Positions 14,920 through 24,701 are shown, counted from the stretch's first letter. The stretch: 64,000 nt of DNA from Sphingomonadales bacterium (GCA_017309275.1 JAFKLT010000040.1:1-64000), one strand, 5' to 3'. Translations and numbers: made by a program. The notes: generated from the letters alone by a model not told the origin.

Positions 14920-17862
14920 ATGACGATACGCCCTATGCTTGCCCTTTTTGCGGCTCTGCCGCTGGCCGCTCCCATGTCCGCTCTAGCCGCCCCGCCCGAC
15001 AAGCCCACATGCGCCGAGAATGCGACGGGCCAGTGCATCGACGACGATGCGAACAAGGACGTCGAAGCCGCGCTGGAACGCTTCGAATCGCTGAACGGCG
15101 CCGCTCAGGTCGACGCCGCGATCGCGCTGGTCGATGCCGTCGCGCGGCATCAGGGCAAATTGTCGCGGCGGACGCTCTCGGACATCGACACCACCCTCTG
15201 GATCTACATGGGCAGCGACGATCGCGACCGGAACGGCCCCGACTATCGCCGCGTCCTCGACCGCATGCGCGGGCATGCCGACCGCTTCCGCGGCGCGGGG
15301 AACCGCGAGGGCGAATTGCTGTTCCTCGACTGGATGACCGTCGGCCTGCCGTCCGATGACCAGCTCGCACACGCGCGGCTGGTCCATCGGCGCGCGGCCG
15401 AGCTGGGGCAGCTTGCCGGCGGTTTCGGGCGGAGCGCGCGGGTATCGATCGAGATCGCCGGGCGGCCGCTGCTCGAGGAAGGGCGGCAGGACGAGCTCGT
15501 CCGCGCGCTCGACGACACCTTCGCCGAACTCGATGCCGCGGGCGTCGAGCCCGACGATTGGGAACTCGTCCTGCGCTATGCCGAGGCGCTGACGCTCGCG
15601 CATCGCGACGGCGAGGCCGACCAGCGCTTCGCCGACACGCTGGCGCTGGTCGCGGGCAATGCGCGCGCCACGCGGTTCGCGAACAACCAGATCAGCTATT
15701 ACCGCAACATCGCCGGCCGCTTCGCCGCGGCGGAGGAGCCCGGCCGCATTGCCGCGGTCGAGAGCGAACGGATGGACGGCCGCGACGACATCGGGACGCA
15801 GAAGTCGCGCTACAACTATGCGCTCGCGCTGCTCGGACAGGGCAAGGCGGGCGAAGCGCTGCCCTTTTTCGAGGAAGCGCTGCCGCTGCAGCGTGCCGCC
15901 GAAGGCGGTCCCTGGGGCGGCAGCGGCCGCGACGATACGATCATCCTCCTCACCACCCTCGCCCGCGCCCGCGCACAGGTGAAGGGCCATGAGGCCGACG
16001 CGGTCGCGGCCGCGATCGAGGCCGCCGACCGGCTGCGCGCCCGGCGCGACGCGGGCATGAAGGGCGGCGACGCCAACCCCGCGGTCGTCGCACTGGCAAA
16101 GGCGGTCGCGAAGGGCGCGCGCCGCAACCCGCTGTCGGGCGCGTTCGACATGGTGATGTATGCGGGCTGGGCGGCGCGCGACACGAAAAAGGTCGACGCG
16201 ATGGGCCCGGCCTTTCTCGCCGCGCAGGACCTGACGCTGACCGACGCGGGCGATGCGATCAACGAGGCCGCGGCGCGCGATCTGGCGGGCACGGGTCCGC
16301 TGGGCGATCTCGTCCGCCAGCGGCAGGACGCCGCGCAGGCGGTCGTCGCGCTGACGCAGCGCTATCGCGACCAGTCGCTGGGCAAGGACGAGGCGCGCGC
16401 CGCCGCGCTGCGCCAGCAGCTTGACGAGGCGACCGCCCGGCTCGTTCCGCTCGACGCGCGGATCGCCGCCGAATTCCCCGACTATGCCACGCTCGTCGCG
16501 CCGAAATCGATCGACATCGCGGCGGTACAGGCGCTGCTAGCGCCCGACGAGGCGGTGCTGATGCTGCTGCCGTCCGAGGGGCATCATTATGCCTTCGCGA
16601 TCTCGAAGAAAAAGGCGCTGTGGCACCGCGTCGACAATGGCGCCGCGCCGATCGCCGCCGACGTCGCGCGCCTGAAATGCCGGATCGACGAGAATACCTG
16701 CTCGCTGGCCGACTATAACGGCCTCCTCGCCGCCGAGGGGCGCGGGCCCGCGAGCGTGATCGACGAGCGCTATCCGCGCTACGATCGCGCGGCGGCGTAT
16801 CGCCTCTATCAACAGCTCATCGCCCCGGTCGCCACCGCGCTGCCCAAGGGCGGACGCGTCTATAGCGTCGTGAGCGGACCCATCGCCGGGCTACCCCTCG
16901 CCGCGCTGGTCGCCGCGCCGCCGAAGGGCGACGCCGAAAGCGGCGCGGCGGAGGACCTTGCCGCGACCGCGTGGCTGGGCAAGCAATATCGCTTCATCAC
17001 CCTGCCGTCGGTCAGCGCGCTGGCGCTGACGCGGCGCGCGCCGGCGGCCGATGCCGCGCTGCGCCCGCCGCTCGTCGCCTATGGCGCGCCGACGCTGCTC
17101 GGTAGCGGCCAGCCGGCGGCGACCGGCGACGATCGCGGCGCGGGCCCGCGCCGACGCGGCGGGGTGGGCGTGCGCGGGTCGGGCCTGACCGAGGCGAACG
17201 GCGAAAAGACGATGGCGTCGGTCGACAAGCTCCGCCTGCTGCAGCCGCTCCCCGGCACCGCCGCCGAACTGACGCGGCTGTCCTCGGTGATCGGCCGGGG
17301 CCACGGCGCACGGCTGGGCGCCGACGCGACCGAGGCGGCGCTCAAGGCCGATCCCGACCTGCCGCAGGCGATCACCGTCGTCTTCGCGACGCACGGCCTG
17401 CTGCCCTATGAGATGGGGATCGGCTCGGAACCCGGGCTGGTGTTGACGCCGCCGGGCAAGGCCAGCGTCGAGGATGACGGCCTGCTCACCGCGAGCGAGG
17501 CGGCGGCGCTGTCGCTTTCGGCCAAATGGGTCGTGCTGTCGGCGTGCAACACCGCAACTCCGGGGGTCGAGGCGGGCGCGAGCGGCGAATCGCTGTCCAG
17601 CCTGGCGCGCAGCTTCCTCTATGCGGGATCGGACAATCTGCTCGCCAGTCACTGGCGGGTCGCCGACGATGCGACCGCGGCGCTGATCGTCGAAACGCTG
17701 GCGAACGACCGCGCCACCCCCGCGACGGCGCTCGCGTCGGCGATGGAGGCGATCCGCACCGGCCGGCATGGCGACGGCAGCCCGGTCGAGGGATGGAAGC
17801 CCCATTGGGCGCACCCCGCAAGCTGGGCGCCCTTCACGCTGGTGACGAACCGCGACCGCTAG
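14920..17862 (+). CDS. Exported TPR-CHAT caspase-like protease
   Basis: CHAT domains belong to clan CD peptidases (caspase, separase, gingipain). The 980-residue protein starts with a Sec signal (MLALFAALPLAAPMSALA), followed by long helical repeats resembling TPRs to about residue 450. A coiled linker follows, and the CHAT domain fills the last 400 residues. The dyad is visible: His825 in FATHG and Cys876 in LSACNT, followed by GGxS-like ASGESLSSLARSFLYAGS. I start at the ATG at 14920 because it opens the signal peptide. Same strand as, and 111 bases after, the translocator gene. Targets unknown. Confidence 0.88.
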   Translation: MTIRPMLALFAALPLAAPMSALAAPPDKPTCAENATGQCIDDDANKDVEAALERFESLNGAAQVDAAIALVDAVARHQGKLSRRTLSDIDTTLWIYMGSDDRDRNGPDYRRVLDRMRGHADRFRGAGNREGELLFLDWMTVGLPSDDQLAHARLVHRRAAELGQLAGGFGRSARVSIEIAGRPLLEEGRQDELVRALDDTFAELDAAGVEPDDWELVLRYAEALTLAHRDGEADQRFADTLALVAGNARATRFANNQISYYRNIAGRFAAAEEPGRIAAVESERMDGRDDIGTQKSRYNYALALLGQGKAGEALPFFEEALPLQRAAEGGPWGGSGRDDTIILLTTLARARAQVKGHEADAVAAAIEAADRLRARRDAGMKGGDANPAVVALAKAVAKGARRNPLSGAFDMVMYAGWAARDTKKVDAMGPAFLAAQDLTLTDAGDAINEAAARDLAGTGPLGDLVRQRQDAAQAVVALTQRYRDQSLGKDEARAAALRQQLDEATARLVPLDARIAAEFPDYATLVAPKSIDIAAVQALLAPDEAVLMLLPSEGHHYAFAISKKKALWHRVDNGAAPIAADVARLKCRIDENTCSLADYNGLLAAEGRGPASVIDERYPRYDRAAAYRLYQQLIAPVATALPKGGRVYSVVSGPIAGLPLAALVAAPPKGDAESGAAEDLAATAWLGKQYRFITLPSVSALALTRRAPAADAALRPPLVAYGAPTLLGSGQPAATGDDRGAGPRRRGGVGVRGSGLTEANGEKTMASVDKLRLLQPLPGTAAELTRLSSVIGRGHGARLGADATEAALKADPDLPQAITVVFATHGLLPYEMGIGSEPGLVLTPPGKASVEDDGLLTASEAAALSLSAKWVVLSACNTATPGVEAGASGESLSSLARSFLYAGSDNLLASHWRVADDATAALIVETLANDRATPATALASAMEAIRTGRHGDGSPVEGWKPHWAHPASWAPFTLVTNRDR

Positions 17863-18332
17863 GCCGCGTCGCGGCGGCTCCGCCGGGTCTCGACGCGCTC
17901 GGCCTCGGCGAGGGCGATCCGTTCGGCGGCGGGATACAGGTCGCGATCCTCGCGCTCCATGCGCATCGCCATTGCGTCCAATATGCCCGTCGTTTCCTCG
18001 CAAAAGCCGGACCAGTCGGCCTCGACGGCCTCTGCCGTCCAGCGCGTGTCATAGCTCATGAAATCGCCCGCCAGATGCCCCATCTCGTCGACGAATTCCT
18101 GCGCAAGCTGCTTGAGCCTGTGGTCGCCCGCCGCCCGCAAACGGGGATAAAGCGCCCAATCCTCGCATTTCAGGTGGCGCACCAGCGTATCGCGCAGCAT
18201 GCCGCGGACCGACGCCAGTTCGGTCGCGCGCGGCCGCTGCGGCGCCATCACCATCACCATCAGGAAACCCGACAGCGTGACGAGCGCGGCATGTTCGGCG
18301 CGCAGCCGTTCGATTTCACGCACCCTGGGCAT
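17859..18332 (-). CDS. Hemerythrin-domain protein
   Basis: A 157-residue four-helix bundle of the hemerythrin HHE cation-binding type, usually a di-iron O2/NO-responsive or oxidative stress protein. Candidate ligands are His14 (RAEHAAL), the HxxxE of VRHLKCEDW (53-57), His86 (DEMGHLAGDF) and the acidic EREDRDLYP segment. Cytoplasmic by absence of a signal. The stop overlaps the CHAT stop by four bases on the opposite strand. Function beyond metal binding is not evident. Confidence 0.82.
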   Translation of the reverse strand: MPRVREIERLRAEHAALVTLSGFLMVMVMAPQRPRATELASVRGMLRDTLVRHLKCEDWALYPRLRAAGDHRLKQLAQEFVDEMGHLAGDFMSYDTRWTAEAVEADWSGFCEETTGILDAMAMRMEREDRDLYPAAERIALAEAERVETRRSRRDAA

Positions 18333-18415
18333 AGGGGCCCCTCGATCCGAGCGGTCCCTCTCATGCGGGCATAAGACGGCCCGATGAACAGCCGGTAAAC
18401 GCGTCGCAGCCCGTG

Positions 18416-18961
18416 CTAGCCGACCTCGCGCCACGCCCCCGGCGCCAGGTCGCCCAGCTCCCAGCCGCCGATCCGCCAGCGCACCAGGCGCAGCGTCGGA
18501 AAGCCGACCGCCGCGGTCATCCGGCGCACCTGGCGATTGCGGCCCTCGGTGATCGTCAGTTCGATCCAGCAGTCGGGCACGCTCTTGCGATATCGCACCG
18601 GGGGATCGCGCGGCCACAGATCGGGCGGATCGATACGGCGGGCGGTCGCGGGGCGCGTGGGGCCGTCGTTCAGCTCGACCCCGCTGCGCAGCCGGTCGAG
18701 GCTCGCCGCATCGGGTTCGCCCTCGACCTGCACCAGATAGGTTTTCGGCGTCTTGTGGCGCGGTGACGAAATGCGCGCCTGCAACGCGCCATCGTCGGTC
18801 AGGATCAACAGCCCTTCGCTGTCGCGGTCCAGCCGTCCGGCCGGATAGACGCCGGGCACGTCGATATGGTCGGACAGCGTCGCGCGCGCCTCCGCCATCC
18901 CGCGATCGGTGAATTGCGACAGGACGCCATATGGCTTGTTGAACAGGATCAACCGTCCCAC
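18416..18961 (-). CDS. Pseudouridine synthase, RluE-like
   Basis: RsuA/RluB/E/F-family enzyme that converts uridine to pseudouridine in rRNA; the short 181-residue form without an S4 domain matches RluE (23S rRNA U2457 in E. coli). Motifs: [15 protein letters not shown], then the catalytic-Asp motif [16 protein letters not shown], then KTYLVQVEG and [23 protein letters not shown]. Exact target is inferred from family. It is downstream of typA beyond that gene's terminator. Confidence 0.88.
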   Translation of the reverse strand: MGRLILFNKPYGVLSQFTDRGMAEARATLSDHIDVPGVYPAGRLDRDSEGLLILTDDGALQARISSPRHKTPKTYLVQVEGEPDAASLDRLRSGVELNDGPTRPATARRIDPPDLWPRDPPVRYRKSVPDCWIELTITEGRNRQVRRMTAAVGFPTLRLVRWRIGGWELGDLAPGAWREVG

Positions 18962-18993
18962 GGCGCACCTCTCATCCCGACAACCGGGCGCAA

Positions 18994-19025
18994 AGAAAAA
19001 CCGGCGGCCGTTCGGGCCGCCGGTT
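18994..19025 (-). terminator. Intrinsic terminator of typA
   Basis: An 11-bp perfect stem (aaccggcggcc / ggccgccggtt) with a 5-base loop. Read on the minus strand it is followed by a run of T residues, directly after the typA stop. Strong intrinsic terminator. Confidence 0.88.
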
Positions 19026-19031
19026 CGTGTC

Positions 19032-20864
19032 TTATGCCGCTTCCTTCTTGCGCGACGCCTTCTTGCGCTCGTGCGGGTCGAGCAGCGCCTTGCGGATGCG
19101 GATGTTCTTCGGGGTCACCTCGACCATCTCGTCATCGTCGATATAGGCGATCGCCTGTTCCAGCGTCATGCGGCGCGGCGGGGTCAGGCGGATCGCGTCG
19201 TCCTTGCCCGTCGAACGGAAGTTGGTGAGCTGCTTCGACTTCATCGGGTTGACTTCAAGATCGTCGGGCTTCGCATTCTCGCCGATGATCATGCCTTCGT
19301 ACAGCGCCTCGCCGGGCGAGACGAACAGGATGCCGCGCTCTTCGAGCGGGCCGAGGGCATAGGCGACGGCTTCGCCATTGCCGTTCGAGATCAGGACGCC
19401 GTTCTTGCGGCCTTCGATCACGCCCTTGTACGGGCCATATTTCTCGAACAGGCGGTTCATGATGCCCGTGCCGCGCGTGTCGGACAGGAATTCGCCATGA
19501 TAGCCGATCAGGCCGCGCGACGGGCCGCTGAAGGTGATGCGCGTCTTGCCGCCACCCGACGGACGCATGTCGGTCAGGTCGGCCTTGCGGATCTGCATCT
19601 TCTCGACGACCGTACCGCTATGTTCGTCGTCGACATCGATGACGACGGTTTCATACGGTTCGGTGCGCTTGCCCGCTTCATCCTCGCCATAGAGAACTTT
19701 CGGGCGGCTGATGCCGAGCTCGAAGCCTTCGCGGCGCATCGTTTCGATCAGCACGCCCAGCTGGAGCTCGCCGCGGCCCGCGACTTCGAAGCTGTCCTTG
19801 TCGGCGCTTTCGGTGATGCGGATCGCGACATTGGTTTCGGCTTCGCGGAGCAGGCGGTCGCGAATCATGCGGCTCGTGACCTTGCTGCCTTCGCGGCCCG
19901 CCATCGGGCTGTCGTTGACGGCGAAGCGCATCGACAGCGTCGGCGGATCGATCGGCTGCGCGGCGATCGGCGCGCTGACGCTGGTGTCGGCGATCGTGTT
20001 CGCGACGGTCGCCTGCGTCAGCCCCGCGATCGCGACGATGTCGCCCGCCTTCGCCTCGTCGACGGGAACGCGCTCGAGCCCGCGGAACGCGAGCAGCTTC
20101 GAGGCGCGGCCCGTTTCGATCACCTTGCCGTCCATGTCGAGCGCGTGGATCGGCTGGTTGACCTTGATCGAGCCCGACTGGACGCGGCCGGTCAGGATGC
20201 GGCCGATGAAATTGTCGCGGTCGAGCAGCGTCGCGAGGAAGGTGAAGGGACCGTCTTCGTCGAGGCCGGGGGTCGGAACATGGCTGACGATCGTCTTGAA
20301 CAGCGGCTCCAGCGTGCCTTCGCGCGCGTCGGGGCTGTCCGAAGCGAAGCCGCCGCGGCCCGAGGCGTAAAGGATCGGGAAGTCGAGCTGTTCGTCATTG
20401 GCTTCGAGCGTCAGGAACAGTTCGAAGACTTCGTCGAGCACTTCGGCGGCGCGCGCGTCGCTGCGGTCGATCTTGTTGACGACGACGATCGGACGCAGGC
20501 CCAGCGCAAGCGCCTTGCCGGTCACGAACTTCGTCTGCGGCATCGGGCCCTCGGCGGCGTCGACCAGCAGGATGACGCCGTCGACCATGCTCAGGATACG
20601 CTCGACCTCGCCGCCGAAGTCGGCGTGGCCCGGGGTGTCGACGATGTTGATGCGCGTCGCGTCATCACCCTCGCCCCATTCGACCGAGGTGCACTTCGCG
20701 AGAATGGTGATCCCGCGTTCCTTTTCCAGGTCGTTCGAATCCATCGCGCGTTCTTCGACGCGCTGGTTGTCGCGGAACGTGCCCGACTGGCGGAACAGCT
20801 GGTCGACAAGGGTGGTCTTGCCATGATCGACGTGTGCGATAATCGCAATATTGCGCAAAGACAT
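19032..20864 (-). CDS. typA: Ribosome-associated GTPase TypA/BipA
   Basis: Translational GTPase that helps 50S assembly and stress adaptation. The 610 residues match family length. G1 is AHVDHGKTT (about 10-18), the switch is [10 protein letters not shown]3 is [15 protein letters not shown]4 is NKIDR, and the EF-G-like domains III/V and the BipA C-terminal domain ([25 protein letters not shown]) follow. The start at the ATG encoding [15 protein letters not shown] is the conserved one. Single gene with its own terminator. Confidence 0.96.
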   Translation of the reverse strand: MSLRNIAIIAHVDHGKTTLVDQLFRQSGTFRDNQRVEERAMDSNDLEKERGITILAKCTSVEWGEGDDATRINIVDTPGHADFGGEVERILSMVDGVILLVDAAEGPMPQTKFVTGKALALGLRPIVVVNKIDRSDARAAEVLDEVFELFLTLEANDEQLDFPILYASGRGGFASDSPDAREGTLEPLFKTIVSHVPTPGLDEDGPFTFLATLLDRDNFIGRILTGRVQSGSIKVNQPIHALDMDGKVIETGRASKLLAFRGLERVPVDEAKAGDIVAIAGLTQATVANTIADTSVSAPIAAQPIDPPTLSMRFAVNDSPMAGREGSKVTSRMIRDRLLREAETNVAIRITESADKDSFEVAGRGELQLGVLIETMRREGFELGISRPKVLYGEDEAGKRTEPYETVVIDVDDEHSGTVVEKMQIRKADLTDMRPSGGGKTRITFSGPSRGLIGYHGEFLSDTRGTGIMNRLFEKYGPYKGVIEGRKNGVLISNGNGEAVAYALGPLEERGILFVSPGEALYEGMIIGENAKPDDLEVNPMKSKQLTNFRSTGKDDAIRLTPPRRMTLEQAIAYIDDDEMVEVTPKNIRIRKALLDPHERKKASRKKEAA

Positions 20865-21034
20865 GCGTAGAGAGCCTTGATGGAAGGGGGCAGCACCCGG
20901 AGCGCCGCGAAACGCCGCGCCCCTAACAGAAGTGGTGCTGCGTCGCAACAAAATTGCCCGCCTCACCGACAGGGCGACGACGCCGCCCGATAATCCCCGC
21001 CCCAGCGGCGATAGCCCGGCGGACAGTCAGCGCC

Positions 21035-21691
21035 TCACAGGCGGGCGACCAGGCGTTCGACCTCCTGCCCCGCGATGCGCGCGGCGCGGACCAGGTTCGC
21101 GTGGAAATCGCCCGCGCTGCCTTCGTTCGCCTCGTCGGTCACCGCCTTGATCGCGGCCCACGGCTTGCCGAGCCGCGCGGCGACCTGCGCCACCGCGCCG
21201 ACCTCCATGTCGACCAGCGTCGCGCCCAGCCCATTCGCCAGATCGGCGGCGGCGTCGGGGCACGCGACGAAGCTGTCGCCGCTCGCGATCCGGGCATGCG
21301 GCAGGGTCAGGCCGGGATCGGCGATCGCACGGAAATGCGTCTCGCCCGCCTCGCCGATCGGCCATTCGCCGGCGCGGTAACGGCGGAACAGCCCGGGCTC
21401 GGCCGCGCCATAATCATGCTGCACCGCCTCGGCGATCCAATAGGCGCGGCCTGCCTCTGCCCCCAGCGAGCCGCAGGTGCCGCTCATCAGCAACAGGTCG
21501 GCATCGGCGCCCAGCATCCCGGCGCAAAGCGCGGCATTGACCTTGCCGAGGCCGCAGGTCGCGATGGTCAGCGCATGGCCGTGCGCGGCCAACCGGCGCA
21601 CCGCAAACGGTCCGCTCTCACGCGCGCCTGCGTCGGGAAACAGCGCATCGCCTTCTTCGGCAAGCGCGGCGAGGATCAGGATATCGGCCAT
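21035..21691 (-). CDS. 5'-methylthioadenosine/S-adenosylhomocysteine nucleosidase family protein
   Basis: Purine nucleoside phosphorylase-fold enzyme that would cleave adenine from MTA or SAH, clearing inhibitors of SAM-dependent reactions. The 218-residue protein has AALAEEGDALFPD (acidic residue near 12), SGTCGSLG, SGDSFVACP, VDMEVGAVAQVAARLGKPWAAIKAVTDEAN. These cover the ribose-binding Glu (VDME) and catalytic Asp (TDEA) positions. The start is the ATG at 21691. MTA/SAH specificity is inferred from these motifs only. Confidence 0.82.
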   Translation of the reverse strand: MADILILAALAEEGDALFPDAGARESGPFAVRRLAAHGHALTIATCGLGKVNAALCAGMLGADADLLLMSGTCGSLGAEAGRAYWIAEAVQHDYGAAEPGLFRRYRAGEWPIGEAGETHFRAIADPGLTLPHARIASGDSFVACPDAAADLANGLGATLVDMEVGAVAQVAARLGKPWAAIKAVTDEANEGSAGDFHANLVRAARIAGQEVERLVARL

Positions 21692-21805
21692 GGCCCCCTG
21701 TAGCGGCTGCCTGCTCCGATGGAAAAGGATTCGCGCGGGGGCGGCCGCGCGCGGGCGATTGCGACCGTCCTCCCTGTGCCGCAGCCATGGGGAGGATTTT
21801 TTCCT

Positions 21806-21881
21806 CGTCACCCCGGACTTGATCCGGGGTCCCGCTCGACGACTGGAATAAGTGGGATCCCGGATCGATTCCGGGATGACG
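21806..21881. repeat. Inverted pair of REP-like palindromes, type 1
   Basis: Two palindromic units of the gtca(c/t)cccgga...tccggg(g/a)t kind face each other about 20 bases apart, beginning cgtcacccc and ending gggatgacg. A related unit occurs at 11450. They look like sphingomonad repetitive extragenic palindromes that form paired hairpins. No gene lies in this gap. Confidence 0.75.
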
Positions 21882-21933
21882 AAGGCGTAGGAAGCCAGGT
21901 CAGTTTGCGACCGGAAGGTGACGTCTCTTCTTC

Positions 21934-22036
21934 CGTCACCCTGAACTTGTTTCAGGGTCCATGGCCCGACGATGCTTCCAGCGCAGCGTCAGATTAAAGG
22001 TCCGTCCATGGATGCTGAAACGAGTTCAGCATGACG
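21934..22036. repeat. Inverted pair of REP-like palindromes, type 2
   Basis: A second family: cgtcaccctgaacttgtttc at the left and gaaacgagttcagcatgacg at the right are inverted copies with a few differences, about 50 bases apart, each able to form a small hairpin. With the neighbouring type 1 pair it fills most of the 470-base gap between the nucleosidase gene and the next small gene. Confidence 0.7.
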
Positions 22037-22162
22037 AGCGTTGGATGGCCACTCCCTATCCCAAATCAGGCGCAGCGCCCGCGCTGCCGGGATGACCGCA
22101 AACGATCGGTTGCGGACATAACTGCCCCTGCTGTAGTCCCTTATGCTTGGAGGAAACGAGTC

Positions 22163-22444
22163 ATGTCAGCAACATTGCCTGAAATCGTGATAGGCGCTCT
22201 CGCCAATATGCTCGTGTTCGGCGCCATACTTTGGGGGGCTTTGAAGCCTTCTGTCGGAGACACAAATAGGATTTGGGCGGTCGTCCTTTGGCCCGCAGCC
22301 TTCAACCTCCTTGTTTGCATATTCAAATCCGAACTTGATTATCCGCAAAGAGCGGTCGGCCTGCTAGTAACCGCCACTGTTGTTGGCGCCTATTCCTGGA
22401 TATGGCGTCGCGGCGGGTTACCTCTTTCGCCCCGGTCAATCTGA
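22163..22444 (+). CDS. Small hypothetical membrane protein (93 aa)
   Basis: Unrecognised. A strong ggagg ribosome site lies nine bases before the ATG. The protein has three likely membrane segments: PEIVIGALANMLVFGAILWG, IWAVVLWPAAFNLLVCIF, and AVGLLVTATVVGAYSWIW. It ends in a basic tail. Base composition is less GC-rich than the neighbours and it sits directly after REP-like repeats, so it may be a recent arrival together with the LRR gene. Confidence 0.65.
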   Translation: MSATLPEIVIGALANMLVFGAILWGALKPSVGDTNRIWAVVLWPAAFNLLVCIFKSELDYPQRAVGLLVTATVVGAYSWIWRRGGLPLSPRSI

Positions 22445-22567
22445 CGCCCGCTCACCACTCCAAATCTGGCGTTGCGCCGACTCCCTCCGCGTGACTGGAA
22501 TCGACCGGTTTCGGACGCTCTGTCTTAATCGGTTAGCGTTCAAAATCAGACATTCGGATGTGATTTG

Positions 22568-23347
22568 TCAGAGGTCAGGATCAGGCATACCAACTCCGCC
22601 GCCACCTTTATGGGGCCTCGCATAATATCCCTCGGGCGCGTCGGGAATACGGGCCGTGCATATCGAAGAACAGGTATGAGCCAGCAAGGGCGCCACATCA
22701 GTCCCGATCCGCTGTGTAGTCCAGAAAGACTTCGCTTCACGCCCTTCGAATAGCTCATCACAAACGCTGCAAGTCTCAGGTTGCAATTCAGCTAGCGGAG
22801 CTGACAATCTCGGGAAGGGCAGCCGTGTTTTGATGTTTCCGTACAACGCGCGCGTGCTCATTCTCGTATCGTGCAGGCGGGTGCAGCGTGTGACCTCATA
22901 GGGAAGCCAATGCAGCGAGTAAGAGGTGTAAATGTCCAGATTTCTAAGCGAGGACAGCTGTCCAATCTCGGGAGGAAGGCGTCGCAGATGGCTACCATAG
23001 AGCCGTAATTGTTCAACCGCCCCAAGAAGTTGTATTTCAGACGGCAAAGTGATGACGCTCGCCCATTGATCTGCAGGTATTGCCGCTAACGGCTCTAGAA
23101 CGGACGCTGCCTGTTTGCTCTTGATGAATGTTAGCAGCGCCTGCCAGCCGGGCGCTAATGTATCCTGTTCTTCCACATGCAAATTTGGCACGCTTGGCGT
23201 GCCTCTCTTTCCTCTTGAAGCGAGACATGGGCAATGTCCGCCGCGATCAACGCGATGCGCCGCCGATTGGGTTGTAGGGTCGACGGTAAAACTTTGCCTC
23301 GACCCGCCGTTTTCAGACTTATCTAGCAGACGCCCGATTATTGACAT
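22568..23347 (-). CDS. Leucine-rich-repeat protein with Cys-cluster
   Basis: A 259-residue protein with no signal peptide. Residues about 100-160 hold two to three LRR units (LPSEIQLLGAVEQLRLYGSH, LRRLPPEIGQLSSLRNLDIY, LHWLPYEVTRCTRLHDTRM). Flanking this are HCPC (38-41) and a C-terminal CSVC...CSSIC cluster (193-230) that could bind zinc, then a Gly-rich tail ending GMPDPDL. LRRs usually bind proteins. The start at the ATG at 23347 has a G-rich upstream site; the frame stays open further upstream, so a longer N-terminus is possible. Codon use is poorer in GC than neighbours. Confidence 0.6.
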   Translation of the reverse strand: MSIIGRLLDKSENGGSRQSFTVDPTTQSAAHRVDRGGHCPCLASRGKRGTPSVPNLHVEEQDTLAPGWQALLTFIKSKQAASVLEPLAAIPADQWASVITLPSEIQLLGAVEQLRLYGSHLRRLPPEIGQLSSLRNLDIYTSYSLHWLPYEVTRCTRLHDTRMSTRALYGNIKTRLPFPRLSAPLAELQPETCSVCDELFEGREAKSFWTTQRIGTDVAPLLAHTCSSICTARIPDAPEGYYARPHKGGGGVGMPDPDL

Positions 23348-23686
23348 TACAACCCCCGCTTCCCGCTCGTTTATGGCAGCTAGTCGAAGAATATCAATTA
23401 ATGACGGTCGGTCCGCTTCCCACCCCAAAACCGACGAAAAAAGGCCTTTCCTACAATATCCGGCTATGTCAGCGCCGATCCCGGCTCTTTCATTCAGTGA
23501 ACAAAACACGGTCCCCGCCGGCCTTCTCACGACGGCGCGCGCCCAACACATTGCGTGGTCCAGATGGGGGAGCGCACAAGGCTGAACTTTCCTGAACTTT
23601 GGAAGGGAGTAAAGTCCGCTCCCACCCCATTCCGACCCATCCCTGCCCCTTGCCAACCCCGCCGCATCCCGCCATCGCTCGGTCCG
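23348..23686. other. Intergenic region without clear gene
   Basis: It separates the divergent LRR and symporter genes and grades from AT-richer sequence at the left to typical GC-rich sequence at the right. The LRR frame remains open for much of it, so part may be coding. No hairpin or RNA gene was seen. Confidence 0.4.
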
Positions 23687-24646
23687 ATGCTCGCACGCCT
23701 TTTTCCCGATCGCTTCGTCCCCGTGCTGTTCGCGACGATCCTGCTCGCCAGCCTGCTGCCGGTGCGCGGGGGCGCGGTGCCGATTGCGCAGGGGGTGTCG
23801 ACCGCGGCGATCGTCTTTCTCTTTTTCCTCAACGGCGTGCGCCTGCCGCGCGACGAGGTGCTGCACGGCATCCGCAACTGGAAACTTCAGGGCAGCGCCC
23901 TCGCCTTTTGTTTCGGGGTCATGGCGGCGCTCGGGCTGGCCGCGCAGTTCGTGACGGCGCCGCTGCTGCCCGCGACGCTTGCGCTCGGTTTTCTCTTCCT
24001 CGGCATCCTGCCCTCGACCGTCCAGTCGGCGACCGCCGCGTCCAGCCTGGCCGGCGGCAATGTCGCGGCCAGCGTCGTCGCGGCGGCGCTGCTCAACCTG
24101 GTCGGCGTCGCCGCGTCGCCGCTGCTCTTCGCCGCGCTGGCGGGCGCGGAGGGCGAGATTCACGGTGAAGCGGTGCTGCGCATCGTCGCGATCCTGTTGC
24201 TGCCCTTCGTCGCGGGCCAGCTCGTGCAACGCTGGCTGCGCCCCTGGGTGCTCGCGAACCGCGGGCTGGCAACATTCATGGATCGCACGGCGATCGCCAT
24301 CGCGGTCTATGTCGCCTTTTCCGCCGCGGTCGTCGCGGGGATCTGGAGCCTGCTCGACGCGCGCGAGATCGGCGTCGTCTTCGCCGCGGTCGCCCTTCTG
24401 CTCGCGCTTTCGTTCGGCGGCGCGTGGATGCTCGGCGGGCTGCTGTCGCTTGGCCGGCCGGAGCGCATCACGCTGCTCTTCTCGGGCGCGCAAAAGAGCA
24501 TCGCGGTGGGCGCGCCGCTTGCCGCGACGCTGTTTCCGCCCGCAACCGCCGGCATGGTACTGGTGCCGATCCTCGTCTATCATATGGCGCAGCTGATCCT
24601 GTCGGCCTGGATCGCCCCGGTCCTGAATCGGCAAACGCGGGTGTAA
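23687..24646 (+). CDS. Bile acid:sodium symporter family transporter
   Basis: SBF/BASS-fold inner-membrane transporter of the YfeH-like 10-TM type. The 319 residues are mostly hydrophobic, starting LFPDRFVPVLFATILLASLLP, with FLNGVRLPRDEVLHG, GFLFLGILPSTVQSATAASSLAGGNVAAS (the broken-helix TVQS/Asn region) and LLFSGAQKSIAVGAPLAATLF. Substrate unknown; many such proteins carry organic anions other than bile acids. Start chosen at the ATG just before the first membrane segment. Confidence 0.85.
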   Translation: MLARLFPDRFVPVLFATILLASLLPVRGGAVPIAQGVSTAAIVFLFFLNGVRLPRDEVLHGIRNWKLQGSALAFCFGVMAALGLAAQFVTAPLLPATLALGFLFLGILPSTVQSATAASSLAGGNVAASVVAAALLNLVGVAASPLLFAALAGAEGEIHGEAVLRIVAILLLPFVAGQLVQRWLRPWVLANRGLATFMDRTAIAIAVYVAFSAAVVAGIWSLLDAREIGVVFAAVALLLALSFGGAWMLGGLLSLGRPERITLLFSGAQKSIAVGAPLAATLFPPATAGMVLVPILVYHMAQLILSAWIAPVLNRQTRV

Positions 24647-24679
24647 TGCTTGAATAACACAGCTCCACATGCCATATAG

Positions 24680-24701
24680 GCCACGTGACAGGCTACGTGG
24701 C
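24680..24701 (+). other. Hairpin between symporter and telA
   Basis: The arms gccacgt and acgtggc surround an 8-base loop, 34 bases after the symporter stop and 36 before the TelA start. It is followed by only a weak T-containing tract. It could end the symporter transcript or lie in the telA leader. Confidence 0.4.

Noticed and set aside
13140-15359. 739-codon plus-strand frame overlapping translocator and CHAT genes
   Set aside because: Alternative frame of two convincing genes, extremely Arg-rich with no domain or signal.
18909-20870. 653-codon plus-strand frame opposite typA
   Set aside because: Antisense of a highly conserved GTPase; no independent motif.
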